Below, piece after piece: positions 24,521-33,969 of a stretch of 42,124 nucleotides of DNA. The notes beneath the pieces are model-generated. The model ran no database searches. It saw only the letters and a list, made by a program, of their open reading frames with translations, and had not been told where the DNA came from. The stretch comes from Lacinutrix sp. (GTDB lineage Bacteria; Bacteroidota; Bacteroidia; Flavobacteriales; Flavobacteriaceae). The DNA is taken from the NCBI RefSeq assembly GCF_029238095.1, contig NZ_JAQWGS010000014.1, positions 1 through 42,124 of the forward strand, read 5' to 3'. Position 1 is the first letter of the stretch, and each line of letters starts with the position of its first letter. A program made the position numbers and the translations under genes.

Positions 24521-27229
24521 ATGAAGAAAAATTACATTGTTTGCCTTTTGGCTACGGTATTTTTGTTTGCTTTTCAAATAGGACAAGCACAAAAAAGTTT
24601 ATCTGAAAACGAATTTGGATCTCTTATTCAAGATTGGTTAGATAAAAACAAAGAGAACTACAATTTAACAGAAAATGACATCTCTAGTTTATTAGTAAGT
24701 GATGCCTATTACTCTAAGAAAACTAAAATTAATCATGTTTATGTTAATCAAGCATACCAAGGTATAAAAATACACAATGCGATTTCAAGTGTTGCGGTTA
24801 GAGATAACTATGTGTTTTATTATGATAATTCATTAATACCAAACATAGCTTCTAAAGTAAATACAATTACACCAGCTATTAATGCACAAGCTGCCATTAA
24901 TGCTGTAGCTAATGTTTATGATTTAGGAAGTGTTACTAATTTGTCTACTATTAGTCATACTAATAATAATTATGTTTTTTCTAATGGTAACGTCTCTCAA
25001 AAAGACATTCCAGTTTCTTTAGTATTTCAACCTACATTAGATGGGTCTATTAAATTAGCTTGGGATTTAAGCATACATACTCTAAACGGACAAAACTGGT
25101 ATAGTGTAAGAGTAGACGCAGTAAATGGAGAAATTATAGATACTAACGATTGGATCATTAAATGTAATTTTGGTGATGGTAACCATGCTACTCACACAAA
25201 TCACAATACTAAAAAAGCAGAAACTGTAAATTTATTTAAGTCCGCATCTTCAATGATGGCTGATGGTTCATCTTACAGTGTTATTCCGCTTCCTTTTAGA
25301 AGTCCAAGTGAAACAACTGTAACTTTAGTTTCAGAACCAGCAAGTTTAAATGCTTCTCCATTTGGCTGGCATGATGTAAACGGTGTTGCAGGAGCAGAGT
25401 TTACAATCACTAGAGGGAACAATGTTTACGCTCAAGAAGATGTAAATGGTAATAATGGGTTTGGAGCAGCTCCAGATGGAGGTGCTACATTAAATTTTGA
25501 TTATTCAAGTTCAAGTTTAAATCAAGAACCTTCAGGTTACCAAGATTTATCGCTTACTAACTTGTTTTATATGAACAACATCATGCACGATGTATGGTAT
25601 GAGTATGGTTTTGATGAGGTTAGTGGTAACTTCCAGGCCAATAACTACGGTAATGGTGGTAGTGGAAGTGATTTTGTAATTGCAGATGGTCAAGACGGAA
25701 GTGGTTTAAATAATGCAAACTTTAGTACTCCTCCAGATGGTAGTAATCCAGGAATGCAAATGTATTTATGGAATGGTGTTCCTGCTAGTCCTCTAACTGT
25801 AAATTCAGGAGGACCATTAACAGGTAGTATTACTGCTGCAGTTCCTGCTACTGGAGCTGGAAATAACATTACAGGACCAAGTACAGTACCAGTTACTGCT
25901 GACTTGGCTTTAGTAATAGATGATAATTCTGTAGACAATACTAGTGCTCCTGATTATTTTCCAGATTTTAATGACGGTTGTGGAGCTGTAACTAATGGAA
26001 CAGATTTAAGTGGCAAAATAGTAGTAATTAGAAGAGGTAATTGTCCATTTGTAGATAAAATACAAAATGCACAAGATGCTGGAGCAGCAGGTGTTATTGT
26101 TGTCAATCACAACAATCCTGCTAACGATCCAAATTATGTAGAATATGTAGGAATGTCAGGTACTACAAATCCAGCATTTACCATTCCATCTGTGTTTATT
26201 AATAATGCTGATGGAGAACAATTAATATCAGCATTACAGAATAATGAAGTTATTAATGCTACTATAGTATCAGCTCCTGTGCCAGTACAAAGAGATGGTA
26301 GTTTAGATAATGAAATTGTTGCTCATGAATATGGGCATGGTATTTCTACTCGATTAGCAGGTGGACCAAGTAATTCAGGTTGTTTAGGAAATGCTGAACA
26401 AATGGGAGAAGGATGGTCAGATTGGTTTGCACTCATGATTACTATGAAGGTTGGAGATTTGCCAGAGACTGGTAGAGGTATTGCAACATATTCAACTAGT
26501 GAGCCAGTAGATGGATTAGGTATTAGACCTTTTCAATACAGTACAGACACCTCTATAAACCCTTTAACTTATGGAGATACTAATAATACTGCCATAACTC
26601 AACCACATGGAATTGGAACGGTTTGGGCTACTATTCTATGGGATTTAACTTGGAAATATATTGAGAAGTATGGATTTGATCCAGATATTTATAATGGTAC
26701 AGGTGGAAATAATAAAGTAATGCAGCTAGTATTAGATGGTTTAAAACTGCAAACATGTAATGCAGGATTTGTTAGAGGTAGAAACGGTATTTTACAGGCA
26801 GATACAGCTCTTACTGGTGGAGAAGACCAATGTATGATTTGGGAAGTTTTTGCTGCAAGAGGAGTTGGTTTAAGTGCTAGTCAAGGAAATCCACAATCTA
26901 GAACAGACCAAGTAGAGGATTTTAATTTGCCTCCAGATACTAATCCTACGCTACAAAACTGTACGAGTTTAAGTGTAGATGAGTTTAATGAGTCTAATTA
27001 TTCAATTTTCCCTAATCCAACAAACAATGTGTTAAACATTAATGTTAAAAAGAATTTTGGAAAAGTAAACATTACATTAACAGATATTAATGGTAGAGTT
27101 GTAATGACTCAAGAAGCTAACCTTTCTAGATCAACAGAGCTAAATATTAGTGCTCTTCAATCTGGAATGTATATTCTTACAATTAAAGGCGAAAACATAA
27201 ATACAAACGATAAGATTATTAAAAACTAG
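24521..27229 (+). CDS. Secreted M36 (fungalysin-like) metallopeptidase with T9SS sorting domain
   Basis: Secreted zinc protease of 902 residues counting from ATG 24521, where a typical signal peptide begins (MKKNYIVCLL..., ending GQAQ). An in-frame ATG at 24464 would lie upstream of the -7 element and is rejected. The order is signal peptide, FTP-type propeptide (about 25-200), M36 catalytic domain, a PA (protease-associated) insert at about 465-585 (CPFVDKIQNAQDAGAAGVIVVNH), the zinc site H602-E-x-x-H606 with third ligand E630 (GEGWSD), and a C-terminal type A sorting domain (about 820-902, FPNPTNN and GMYILTIKG). The enzyme should cross the outer membrane by the type IX system and be attached or released. 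It is a single-gene unit with its own promoter and terminator. Confidence 0.93.
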   Translation: MKKNYIVCLLATVFLFAFQIGQAQKSLSENEFGSLIQDWLDKNKENYNLTENDISSLLVSDAYYSKKTKINHVYVNQAYQGIKIHNAISSVAVRDNYVFYYDNSLIPNIASKVNTITPAINAQAAINAVANVYDLGSVTNLSTISHTNNNYVFSNGNVSQKDIPVSLVFQPTLDGSIKLAWDLSIHTLNGQNWYSVRVDAVNGEIIDTNDWIIKCNFGDGNHATHTNHNTKKAETVNLFKSASSMMADGSSYSVIPLPFRSPSETTVTLVSEPASLNASPFGWHDVNGVAGAEFTITRGNNVYAQEDVNGNNGFGAAPDGGATLNFDYSSSSLNQEPSGYQDLSLTNLFYMNNIMHDVWYEYGFDEVSGNFQANNYGNGGSGSDFVIADGQDGSGLNNANFSTPPDGSNPGMQMYLWNGVPASPLTVNSGGPLTGSITAAVPATGAGNNITGPSTVPVTADLALVIDDNSVDNTSAPDYFPDFNDGCGAVTNGTDLSGKIVVIRRGNCPFVDKIQNAQDAGAAGVIVVNHNNPANDPNYVEYVGMSGTTNPAFTIPSVFINNADGEQLISALQNNEVINATIVSAPVPVQRDGSLDNEIVAHEYGHGISTRLAGGPSNSGCLGNAEQMGEGWSDWFALMITMKVGDLPETGRGIATYSTSEPVDGLGIRPFQYSTDTSINPLTYGDTNNTAITQPHGIGTVWATILWDLTWKYIEKYGFDPDIYNGTGGNNKVMQLVLDGLKLQTCNAGFVRGRNGILQADTALTGGEDQCMIWEVFAARGVGLSASQGNPQSRTDQVEDFNLPPDTNPTLQNCTSLSVDEFNESNYSIFPNPTNNVLNINVKKNFGKVNITLTDINGRVVMTQEANLSRSTELNISALQSGMYILTIKGENINTNDKIIKN

Positions 27230-27252
27230 TAATCGTTTTTAAATTAATATTT

Positions 27253-27288
27253 AAAAGGCAACCATTTTTATGGTTGCCTTTTATATTT
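27253..27288 (+). terminator. Intrinsic terminator after the M36 protease gene
   Basis: AAAAGGCAACCAT (27253-27265) pairs with ATGGTTGCCTTTT (27270-27282) over a TTTT loop, followed by a T-rich tail. It ends 13 bases before the tadA start. Confidence 0.85.
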
Positions 27289-27295
27289 TTATAGA

Positions 27296-27745
27296 ATGAT
27301 AAAACCTTACGACGACACCTATTTTATGCGAAAGGCACTTCAGGAAGCAGAAGACGCCTATGCAAAAGGTGAAATTCCTGTTGGTGCAGTTATTGTAATT
27401 GAAGACCGTATTATAGCAAGAGCCCATAATCTTACAGAGCTTTTAAACGATGTGACTGCACATGCAGAAATGCAAGCTATAACAGCTGCAGCAAATTTTT
27501 TAGGCGGAAAATATTTGCAAAATTGCACACTTTATGTCACTTTAGAACCTTGCCAAATGTGTGCAGGAGCTTTATATTGGAGTCAAATTTCTAAAATAGT
27601 TTATGCTGCCAGAGATGAAGAGCGAGGTTGTATTAATTTAAAAACCAAGCTGCATCCTAAAACAATAATTGAAGGCGGAATACTAGAGGATGAAGCTTCT
27701 AAGTTAATGAAGCGTTTTTTTATTGAAAAACGAAATTTAAATTAG
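27296..27745 (+). CDS. tadA: tRNA-specific adenosine deaminase
   Basis: Zinc deaminase, 149 residues, converting A34 to inosine in tRNA-Arg(ACG). The motif H56-A-E58 and zinc ligands in P85-C86-x-x-C89 are intact, and the sequence EIPVGAVIV is typical of TadA. Length is normal. It begins only 13 bases after a terminator, so any promoter must lie within or next to the hairpin; the short A/T stretch in front could give a very short leader. The other deaminase of the same superfamily in this window, at 3953, has the dCMP deaminase signature instead. Confidence 0.92.
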   Translation: MIKPYDDTYFMRKALQEAEDAYAKGEIPVGAVIVIEDRIIARAHNLTELLNDVTAHAEMQAITAAANFLGGKYLQNCTLYVTLEPCQMCAGALYWSQISKIVYAARDEERGCINLKTKLHPKTIIEGGILEDEASKLMKRFFIEKRNLN

Positions 27746-27773
27746 ATTTTAAAAAAAATACAAGACGATTAAC

Positions 27774-28004
27774 TTATTTTTTACTTTCACGTTCACGCAT
27801 TTTATCTAAATTCTCTTTATTTAGCATATAGTCTTTTGGGTTTTTATCTTTCCATCTGTGCCATGAGAATAATGGAATAACAATAAAAAACAAACCTAAA
27901 ACACCAAAACCAATAAGCTTTTTAGAAAAAGGGAGCTCTAGAATGAAGCCGCAAATTAAAAAAACTAAAGATGTTATGAAGAAAAACCAAATTAAATATT
28001 TCAT
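27774..28004 (-). CDS. Small two-helix membrane protein, unknown function
   Basis: A 76-residue protein starting MKYLIWFFF, with two transmembrane segments (about residues 3-23 and 30-48) and a charged C-terminal tail (HRWKDKNPKDY... ending RERESKK). A start 33 bases further upstream is possible, but an exact -7 element (CAAAATTA on the plus strand, 28025-28032) lies inside that extension, which favours the start at 28004. I recognise no family; similar small proteins occur in many Flavobacteriia. The ClC gene upstream ends 41 bases before it on the same strand. Confidence 0.65.
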   Translation of the reverse strand: MKYLIWFFFITSLVFLICGFILELPFSKKLIGFGVLGLFFIVIPLFSWHRWKDKNPKDYMLNKENLDKMRERESKK

Positions 28005-28024
28005 GTTTTGTTTTATTATTAGTG

Positions 28025-28032
28025 CAAAATTA
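28025..28032 (-). promoter_or_regulatory. -7 element of the small membrane protein gene
   Basis: The minus strand reads TAATTTTG, an exact TAnnTTTG match 20 bases before the ATG at 28004. It decides between the two possible starts. Confidence 0.5.
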
Positions 28033-28045
28033 ATCAAATTTAAGA

Positions 28046-29824
28046 TTAAGATGATACATTAATTAATTGTCTTCTGTAAGCGGTAAGGAGTTTAGATTTT
28101 GATACAAAACCAATATACTTTTCATCTTTAATTACAGGTAAATTCCATGCACCAGAATCTTGAAACTTTTGCATTACGGTTTGCATAGAGTCCTTGTTAT
28201 ATATAATTTTATCTGGAGGATTATTCATTAAAGATTCAACAAGAGTCGTCTTGTACAGAGATTGATCGAACATAATTTCTCTTACATCATCCAGTAAAAT
28301 AATACCAGTTAGTTCTCCCTCTTCATCCACAACAGGAAATAAATTACGTGTTGATTTTGCAACACCATGATGCAGCATATCTCCAAGAGTCATCTTTGGA
28401 TGTAATACAGAAAAATGACTTTCTATTATAGCATCTAAAGTCATTAATGTAAGTACATTTTGGTCTTTATTATGTGTTAGTAACTGTCCTTTTTCTGTTA
28501 GTTCTCGTGTGTAAATTGTATAATCTATAGCGCTTTTTTTAACACTAAAAGAAATACCAACAGAGATCATTAATGGAATAAATAACTCGTAACCACCAGT
28601 AATTTCAGCAATTAAAAATATTGCAGTTAAAGGAGCATGCAACACACCTGCTATTAATCCAGCCATTCCAATTAATGTAAAATTAGTCTCACTAACATTA
28701 AAACCTAAACCAATATTATTAATCACTTTGGCAACTACATTACCAAGCGCGCTTCCCATAACCATTGTAGGAATAAAAATACCACCAACACCACCAGCAG
28801 CAAATGTTGTAGTCATGGCTACTGCTTTAAAAATAGTAATGCCAATAAGTAATAGGATAACAACCCAAATATTATCTTTAAAATCATCAAAAGGTGTTTT
28901 GCCTAAAGCTTCAACATGGTTTCCAGCCAATAAATTATTTATAAAACCAAAACCTTCACCATACAATGGCGGAATAAAATAAAGCATAATTCCTATGGCT
29001 AAACCTCCAATAATTAAACGCTGAAAAGCAGTTTTAAAACGTTCAAAAAACTTTAGAATAGCAAAATACATTTTGGTGAAGTAAATGGAGGCAAAGCCAG
29101 TTCCAATACCCAAAACTGCATAAAATAAAATATCTTTTATTTCGAATTTATCTGAAAAATTAAAATTGAAAAGTAAATCGTCTCCTAAGAAAAAATAGGA
29201 TGTAATAACCGAGGAAACCGAAGCAATAAGTAATGGTAATAAGGATACAAATGTGAGGTCTAAAGCAAATACTTCCACAGCAAAAATAATAGCTGCAATT
29301 GGCGATTTAAAAATAGATGAGATTGCTCCTGCTGCAGCGCAACCAATAAGTAATGTTCTTGTTTTTCTATTAATATGAAATAGTTTTCCAAGATTAGAGC
29401 TTATTGCAGCACCAGAAGCTACTGCAGGACCAAGCAGTCCAACCGAACCTCCAAAACCTACTGTTAAAGGAGCAGCAATTAACGGGAAATAAATTTTAGA
29501 CCGTTTTAAAAAGCCACTTTTTCGAGTTAACGAAAATAAAATGGAAGGAATTGCATGTTCAATTGGCTTTTTTGAAACGTATTTTACAAATAAGTAAACA
29601 AGTAAAAGGCCAATTACAGGTAATATAAAATACAACTGGTTTTGAGAAAACACAATACCTTTATCTAAAAGCGCTTCTATGGTAAATGTTATATTTTTTA
29701 GTGTTACAGCAGCTAAACCAGCTAATAAACCAACTATTGCACTTAGAATAAAAGTGAAATTTTTCTCAGAAATATTTTTATATCTCCAGATTAGAAAGCG
29801 TCTTAAAAGCGTTTTTTTTGGCAT
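28046..29824 (-). CDS. ClC family chloride channel/transporter with CBS domains
   Basis: A 592-residue ClC protein: about ten to twelve hydrophobic helices (residues 20-435) followed by two CBS domains (about 450-590) that may bind nucleotides. Selectivity-filter motifs are present: GFGGSVGLLGPAV (about 124-136), AAGAISSIFKSPIAAIIFAVE and GGVGGIFIPTMVMG. The position of the gating glutamate in GxEGP is L131, and the second of the paired glutamates near the proton path is a valine (FAVEV). Those changes suggest passive channel behaviour rather than chloride/proton exchange, although the subfamily may be like this in general. It is upstream of the small membrane protein gene on the same strand. 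Confidence 0.9.
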   Translation of the reverse strand: MPKKTLLRRFLIWRYKNISEKNFTFILSAIVGLLAGLAAVTLKNITFTIEALLDKGIVFSQNQLYFILPVIGLLLVYLFVKYVSKKPIEHAIPSILFSLTRKSGFLKRSKIYFPLIAAPLTVGFGGSVGLLGPAVASGAAISSNLGKLFHINRKTRTLLIGCAAAGAISSIFKSPIAAIIFAVEVFALDLTFVSLLPLLIASVSSVITSYFFLGDDLLFNFNFSDKFEIKDILFYAVLGIGTGFASIYFTKMYFAILKFFERFKTAFQRLIIGGLAIGIMLYFIPPLYGEGFGFINNLLAGNHVEALGKTPFDDFKDNIWVVILLLIGITIFKAVAMTTTFAAGGVGGIFIPTMVMGSALGNVVAKVINNIGLGFNVSETNFTLIGMAGLIAGVLHAPLTAIFLIAEITGGYELFIPLMISVGISFSVKKSAIDYTIYTRELTEKGQLLTHNKDQNVLTLMTLDAIIESHFSVLHPKMTLGDMLHHGVAKSTRNLFPVVDEEGELTGIILLDDVREIMFDQSLYKTTLVESLMNNPPDKIIYNKDSMQTVMQKFQDSGAWNLPVIKDEKYIGFVSKSKLLTAYRRQLINVSS

Positions 29825-29847
29825 GATTTGTTACTTATTTCAAAGTA

Positions 29848-29880
29848 ACAAAAAAATCCTGCGAGAAGCAGGATTTTTTA
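29848..29880 (-). terminator. Terminator between aspS and the ClC gene
   Basis: AAAAAATCCTGC (29851-29862) pairs with GCAGGATTTTTT (29868-29879) over a GAGAA loop. On the minus strand a T run follows, so it ends the aspS transcript. Confidence 0.85.
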
Positions 29881-29887
29881 TTTATGA

Positions 29888-31636
29888 TTATAAATCTAAT
29901 TTTAAATTTAATTCTTTTAATTGTGCTTCGTCAATAGGAGCAGGAGCGTCTATCATCACATCTCGACCAGAATTATTTTTTGGAAAAGCTATAAAATCTC
30001 TAATGGTTTCTTGTCCACCAAGAATGGCAACCAATCTATCTAAACCAAAGGCTAATCCACCATGTGGAGGTGCACCATATTCAAAAGCATCCATTAAGAA
30101 CCCGAATTGTGCTTTAGCATCGGCATCACTAAAACCTAAATGTTTTAGCATAATAGCTTGCGTCGCTTTATCGTGAATTCTTATCGATCCACCACCAATT
30201 TCGTTTCCATTCAACACTAAATCGTAAGCATTGGCTTTTACTTCTCCAGGTTTAGTGTCTAGTAATTCTATTTGACCTGGTTTTGGTGAAGTAAATGGAT
30301 GGTGCATGGCGTGATAATGACCAGTTTCCTCGTCTAATTCTAATAAAGGAAAATCAATAACCCAAAGTGGCGCAAATACTTTTGGATCTCTAAGGCCTAA
30401 TTGTGTTGCTAATTCCATACGTAAGGCACTTAATTGTGCACGCACTTTATTGGTTTCTCCTGATAATACACAAACTAAATCTCCAGCTTTTGCACCAGTA
30501 ATTTCTGCCCATTTTGCTAAATCGTCTTGATCGTAAAATTTATCTACCGAAGATTTAAAGCTGCCATCGTCATTACAACGTGAATATATCATGCCTAGAG
30601 CGCCAACTTGTGGACGCTTTACCCAATCGATTAATTTATCTATTTCTTTTCTGGTGTAGCTATTTCCACCAGGAACAGCGATACCAACAACTAATTCTGC
30701 GTTATTAAAAACAGCAAATTCTTTATGTTGTGTTACTGCATTTAATTCGCCAAACTCCATACCAAAACGAATATCTGGTTTGTCGTTTCCATATAAACGC
30801 ATGGCATCATCGTATAACATTCTTGGAAATTTATTTACTTCAACACCATTAACTTCTTTAAGTAAATGACGTGTTAAACCTTCAAAAACATTTAAAATAT
30901 CTTCCTGCTCTACAAAGGCCATTTCACAATCAATTTGTGTAAATTCTGGTTGTCTGTCTGCACGTAAGTCTTCGTCTCTAAAACACTTTACAATTTGAAA
31001 GTATTTATCCATACCACCAACCATTAACAGTTGTTTAAAGGTTTGAGGTGATTGCGGTAAGGCGTAAAATTCTCCTTCGTTCATACGAGAAGGCACTACA
31101 AAATCTCTTGCGCCTTCAGGAGTGGATTTAATTAAATATGGTGTTTCTACTTCAATAAAACCATTATTAGATAAATAGTTTCTTACTTCTTGAGTTACTT
31201 TTGCTCTAAATATTAAGTTGTTTTTTACTGGATTACGTCTAATATCTAAATAGCGATATTTCATTCTAATATCTTCGCCACCATCGGTTTTATCTTCAAT
31301 AGTAAAAGGTGGTAAAAGTGCTTCGTTTAGAATGTTTAATTCTGAAACCAAAATCTCTATGTCACCTGTTGGTATATTAGGGTTTTTAGAGGCACGTTCT
31401 ATAACAGTTCCTTTAACTTGTATTACGAATTCACGCCCTAATTTTTGTGCTTTTTCAAGCATGTCTTTAGAGGTTCTTTCTTCATCAAATACTAATTGCG
31501 TAATACCATAGCGGTCCCGTAAATCTACCCAAACAATAAAACCTTTATCTCTAGATTTTTGTACCCAACCAGATAGGGTAACTTCTGTATTTATGTGTTT
31601 TGCAGTTAATTCACCGCAATTATGACTTCTGTACAT
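29888..31636 (-). CDS. aspS: Aspartate-tRNA ligase
   Basis: Class II aminoacyl-tRNA synthetase of the bacterial type, 582 residues, charging tRNA-Asp. An N-terminal OB-fold anticodon-binding domain (about 1-105, [22 protein letters not shown]) leads into the catalytic core. Motif 2 is [18 protein letters not shown], and motif 3 is [14 protein letters not shown] near the C terminus. The GAD insertion typical of bacterial AspRS fills the middle (about 290-420). Whether it also charges tRNA-Asn cannot be decided here. It has its own promoter and terminator. Confidence 0.97.
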   Translation of the reverse strand: MYRSHNCGELTAKHINTEVTLSGWVQKSRDKGFIVWVDLRDRYGITQLVFDEERTSKDMLEKAQKLGREFVIQVKGTVIERASKNPNIPTGDIEILVSELNILNEALLPPFTIEDKTDGGEDIRMKYRYLDIRRNPVKNNLIFRAKVTQEVRNYLSNNGFIEVETPYLIKSTPEGARDFVVPSRMNEGEFYALPQSPQTFKQLLMVGGMDKYFQIVKCFRDEDLRADRQPEFTQIDCEMAFVEQEDILNVFEGLTRHLLKEVNGVEVNKFPRMLYDDAMRLYGNDKPDIRFGMEFGELNAVTQHKEFAVFNNAELVVGIAVPGGNSYTRKEIDKLIDWVKRPQVGALGMIYSRCNDDGSFKSSVDKFYDQDDLAKWAEITGAKAGDLVCVLSGETNKVRAQLSALRMELATQLGLRDPKVFAPLWVIDFPLLELDEETGHYHAMHHPFTSPKPGQIELLDTKPGEVKANAYDLVLNGNEIGGGSIRIHDKATQAIMLKHLGFSDADAKAQFGFLMDAFEYGAPPHGGLAFGLDRLVAILGGQETIRDFIAFPKNNSGRDVMIDAPAPIDEAQLKELNLKLDL

Positions 31637-31655
31637 AGTGTGATTTTGTAAGTTG

Positions 31656-31663
31656 CAAAAGTA
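31656..31663 (-). promoter_or_regulatory. -7 promoter element of aspS
   Basis: The minus strand reads TACTTTTG, an exact TAnnTTTG match 19 bases before the aspS ATG. The expected -33 region falls inside the neighbouring terminator and shows no clear TTTG. Confidence 0.5.
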
Positions 31664-31694
31664 AAAAATCCGAAGACAATGCTTCGGGTTTTTT
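31663..31694 (-). terminator. Terminator of the lipoprotein gene upstream of aspS
   Basis: AAAAAATCCGAAG (31663-31675) pairs with CTTCGGGTTTTTT (31682-31694), with one T-G wobble, over a six-base loop. T tracts exist on both strands; the leftward lipoprotein gene at 31732 is the likely user. Confidence 0.7.
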
Positions 31695-31731
31695 TAAATT
31701 TTATTATTTCTGTATTTAACCAAATATATTT

Positions 31732-32249
31732 TTAATCCATGTCGCCTTGATAGTTTATTTCTGTCAATGTCCCTTTCTCAAATTTAAAAATGAAAATTGA
31801 CGTTTGATCAAAATTTCTTATTTTAATTAAATTAGTTTTTATTTCAGTTGCTATTTGGTTTTCAAGTTTTTCCTTTTTTATTCCAATACAAATGGAGTCT
31901 AGAAATTTAAATTGGGAATTCTTTATTTTGGCTGAAATAATTTCTTCCGCAAAGCCTTCTTTATAAAAGTGAATTGTTGTTTGCTCAAAAATTATTGTTT
32001 TATTTATAAGAGGAATTGTTTTGTTGTTTGTGTTAGTTTTAGCTGATTCTTCTCCGTTAAATATTGGGTTAAAAGCAATATCATACAAATCAGATTTCAA
32101 AAGCATTAACAAACTATCATTTTCAATGTATTGTTCTACAACAATAGTTTCATTAAATTTATTTTCTGTTACAGTTTTTGGAATTTCTTTTTGTTACAGG
32201 AAACCATTAAAATTAGAACTCCAATTAAAGTTTGTAGGTAAATTTTCAT
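31732..32249 (-). pseudogene. Frameshifted lipoprotein gene, unknown function
   Basis: A start at 32249 opens a lipoprotein signal MKIYLQTLIGVLILMVSC with a good lipobox, but the frame stops soon after. Adding one A to the A run at 32188-32192 (T run on the plus strand) joins it to the downstream frame, reading CNKKEIPKTVTENKF and on to the end at 31732, about 172 residues in all. Without repair only a 126-residue frame from 32112 is open, and it lacks any secretion signal. The mature part is rich in Lys, Ile and Asn and matches no family I know. The lesion may be a real mutation or a sequencing error in the run. Confidence 0.65.
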
Positions 32250-32350
32250 GTGTTGCTAACACTTTATATAGTAAATTTTATTACTCATATCTAGGAAAAA
32301 AATCTGGCTATAATAGGTTTTTTATTTAGTAAATAGAATTCTTCTAAAAA

Positions 32351-32397
32351 CAAAAAAGATTCGCTTTTTTGATAGTCTAGTTTTGCCATTTAGACTA
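32351..32397 (-). terminator. Possible weak terminator after the GT2 gene
   Basis: Two small inverted repeats follow the stop codon: TAGTCTA/TAGACTA (32373-32379, 32391-32397) and CAAAAAAG/CTTTTTTG (32351-32358, 32364-32371). Both are AT-rich and short. Confidence 0.3.
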
Positions 32398-33858
32398 AAA
32401 CTTAAAGATATATTTAGGAAAAAAGAGTTTTAAAGAATAGCCTAGAAAAATAATGAGGCCATAATTTATAATGAAAAAATCTACATAATAGCAACCTAAA
32501 ATGAGTGTAAATAAACCGTAACAAAGCACAAAAAACTCTAAAAACGCAATATTTTGTTCTTTTTTAAAGGCATAATCTTGTTTTTTTTGAATGTTGACTT
32601 TAGAGTTAATATTGTATTTAGGCGTTCTAACAAATTCTGAAACTTTTCCAAAGTAGCCTTCTAAAACACCAATTACCATGTATAAAGAAATACCAACGCT
32701 TAAAGCTAAAAAAATATAAAAGTTAGGTAAGAAAAGTAATGCCTCTTTCCATTTCTTTTTTACTGCCATTAAATGACCAAAGAAAAACAAGAAAAACAAA
32801 CCGCCATTTATAAATAAGCTAATAAAATAAACAATTTCAATATTATTAATAATAATGATTTCTTCTTTTGTCATCCAGAAAACAAAAGGACTTGTAATCA
32901 CTAATAAAAAGACAATTATAAAAACTGAAGAGTTAAATAAATGCACACTTCCTGCTAATTTTGCCCATAAACTTGCAGGAGATTTCCATAGGTTTTTAAG
33001 GTTTTTTCTTACGCATTCTGCTGCACCTTTAGACCATCTGTACTGTTGTGTTTTATATGCATCTACAGTAATTGGTAATTCTGCTGGAGATTCCACATCA
33101 AATAAATATTTAAATGTCCAACCTTTTATTTGTGCTCTAAAACTTAAATCTAAATCTTCGGTTAAAGTATCTGCTTGCCAGCCACCAGCATCTTCAATAC
33201 ACGATTTTCTCCAAATACCTGCTGTACCATTAAAATTTATATAGGCTTTACTTGTTGTTCTACCCAATTGTTCTACAGAAAAATGCGTGTTAAACATAAT
33301 GGCTTGTGCTCTTGTAATAAAAGAAAAATCTTTATTAATATGTGTCCATCTGGATTGTACTACGCCTATTTTTTCATCTTGAAAATAAGGTACAGCATGT
33401 TGTAAAAATTCTGAATCTGGTATAAAATCTGCATCAAAAATGGCAATAAAATCACCTTTGCAAAATTTCATACTATAATCTAAAGCACCAGCTTTAAAAC
33501 CTGTTCTGTTTTCTCTTTGAATGTGTTTTATATCTATTGCTTTAGTTTGATAATAGGATACTTTATTAGAAATGAGTTGGCTGGTCTCGTCGGTAGAATC
33601 ATCTAATACCTGAATTTCTAATTTGTCTTTTGGGTAGTTTAATTTACATACAGCATCTATAAGTCGTTCTACTACATATTTTTCGTTATAAATTGGTAGC
33701 TGAATGGTTACTTTTGGATACTTTTTTAGATTAGGTTTTGTATTTTTCTTTTTAGCTAAAAGCGCAAAAATTAATAAAACTATTTCTACACAGATATAAA
33801 AGAATAGTATCATGTTTAAAGCAGCCCAAAAGTAAAAAACTATTTTTCCAAGCATCAT
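32395..33858 (-). CDS. Processive family 2 glycosyltransferase (cellulose-synthase-like)
   Basis: A 487-residue membrane glycosyltransferase. An N-terminal helix (about 6-34) precedes a cytosolic GT-A domain with the family's catalytic set: D86/D87 in LDDSTD, the DxD at 142-144 (FDADF), E234-D235 in TEDLD, and QxxRW at 271-275. Three to five C-terminal helices follow. This set is that of processive enzymes building beta-linked polymers or glycolipids; sugar and product cannot be told. No polysaccharide export genes are nearby. Its first ATG overlaps the stop of an MMPL-like remnant (ATGA), evidence that the two were once coupled. The second ATG, one codon later, is an alternative start. Confidence 0.88.
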   Translation of the reverse strand: MMLGKIVFYFWAALNMILFFYICVEIVLLIFALLAKKKNTKPNLKKYPKVTIQLPIYNEKYVVERLIDAVCKLNYPKDKLEIQVLDDSTDETSQLISNKVSYYQTKAIDIKHIQRENRTGFKAGALDYSMKFCKGDFIAIFDADFIPDSEFLQHAVPYFQDEKIGVVQSRWTHINKDFSFITRAQAIMFNTHFSVEQLGRTTSKAYINFNGTAGIWRKSCIEDAGGWQADTLTEDLDLSFRAQIKGWTFKYLFDVESPAELPITVDAYKTQQYRWSKGAAECVRKNLKNLWKSPASLWAKLAGSVHLFNSSVFIIVFLLVITSPFVFWMTKEEIIIINNIEIVYFISLFINGGLFFLFFFGHLMAVKKKWKEALLFLPNFYIFLALSVGISLYMVIGVLEGYFGKVSEFVRTPKYNINSKVNIQKKQDYAFKKEQNIAFLEFFVLCYGLFTLILGCYYVDFFIINYGLIIFLGYSLKLFFPKYIFKF

Positions 33859-33969
33859 TTTTTATATTTTGTAGATAGTAATAGTGATGGTATTAAAAAT
33901 AAATCTGACACAAATGCAAATAGCAAACTTGTTGAAATTATTAAACCAAAAGTAAATAAAGAATAATAA
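33855..33969 (-). pseudogene. C-terminal remnant of an MMPL/RND-superfamily transporter
   Basis: The minus-strand frame between the RND permease stop and the GT2 start is open for about 37 codons. It reads SLFTFGLIISTSLLF followed by AFVSDLFLIPSLLLL, then a basic tail and TGA. This pattern of a helix with DLFLIPSLL is typical of the last transmembrane segment of MMPL-type proteins. The TGA overlaps the GT2 ATG by four bases, as in a translationally coupled operon. No start codon and no upstream part of the gene remain, so it looks like the leftover of a deletion that brought the RND operon next to GT2. Confidence 0.6.

Noticed and set aside
29679..30176. A 165-codon plus-strand frame spanning the aspS-ClC boundary
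   Set aside because: It runs through a terminator and antisense to two conserved genes.
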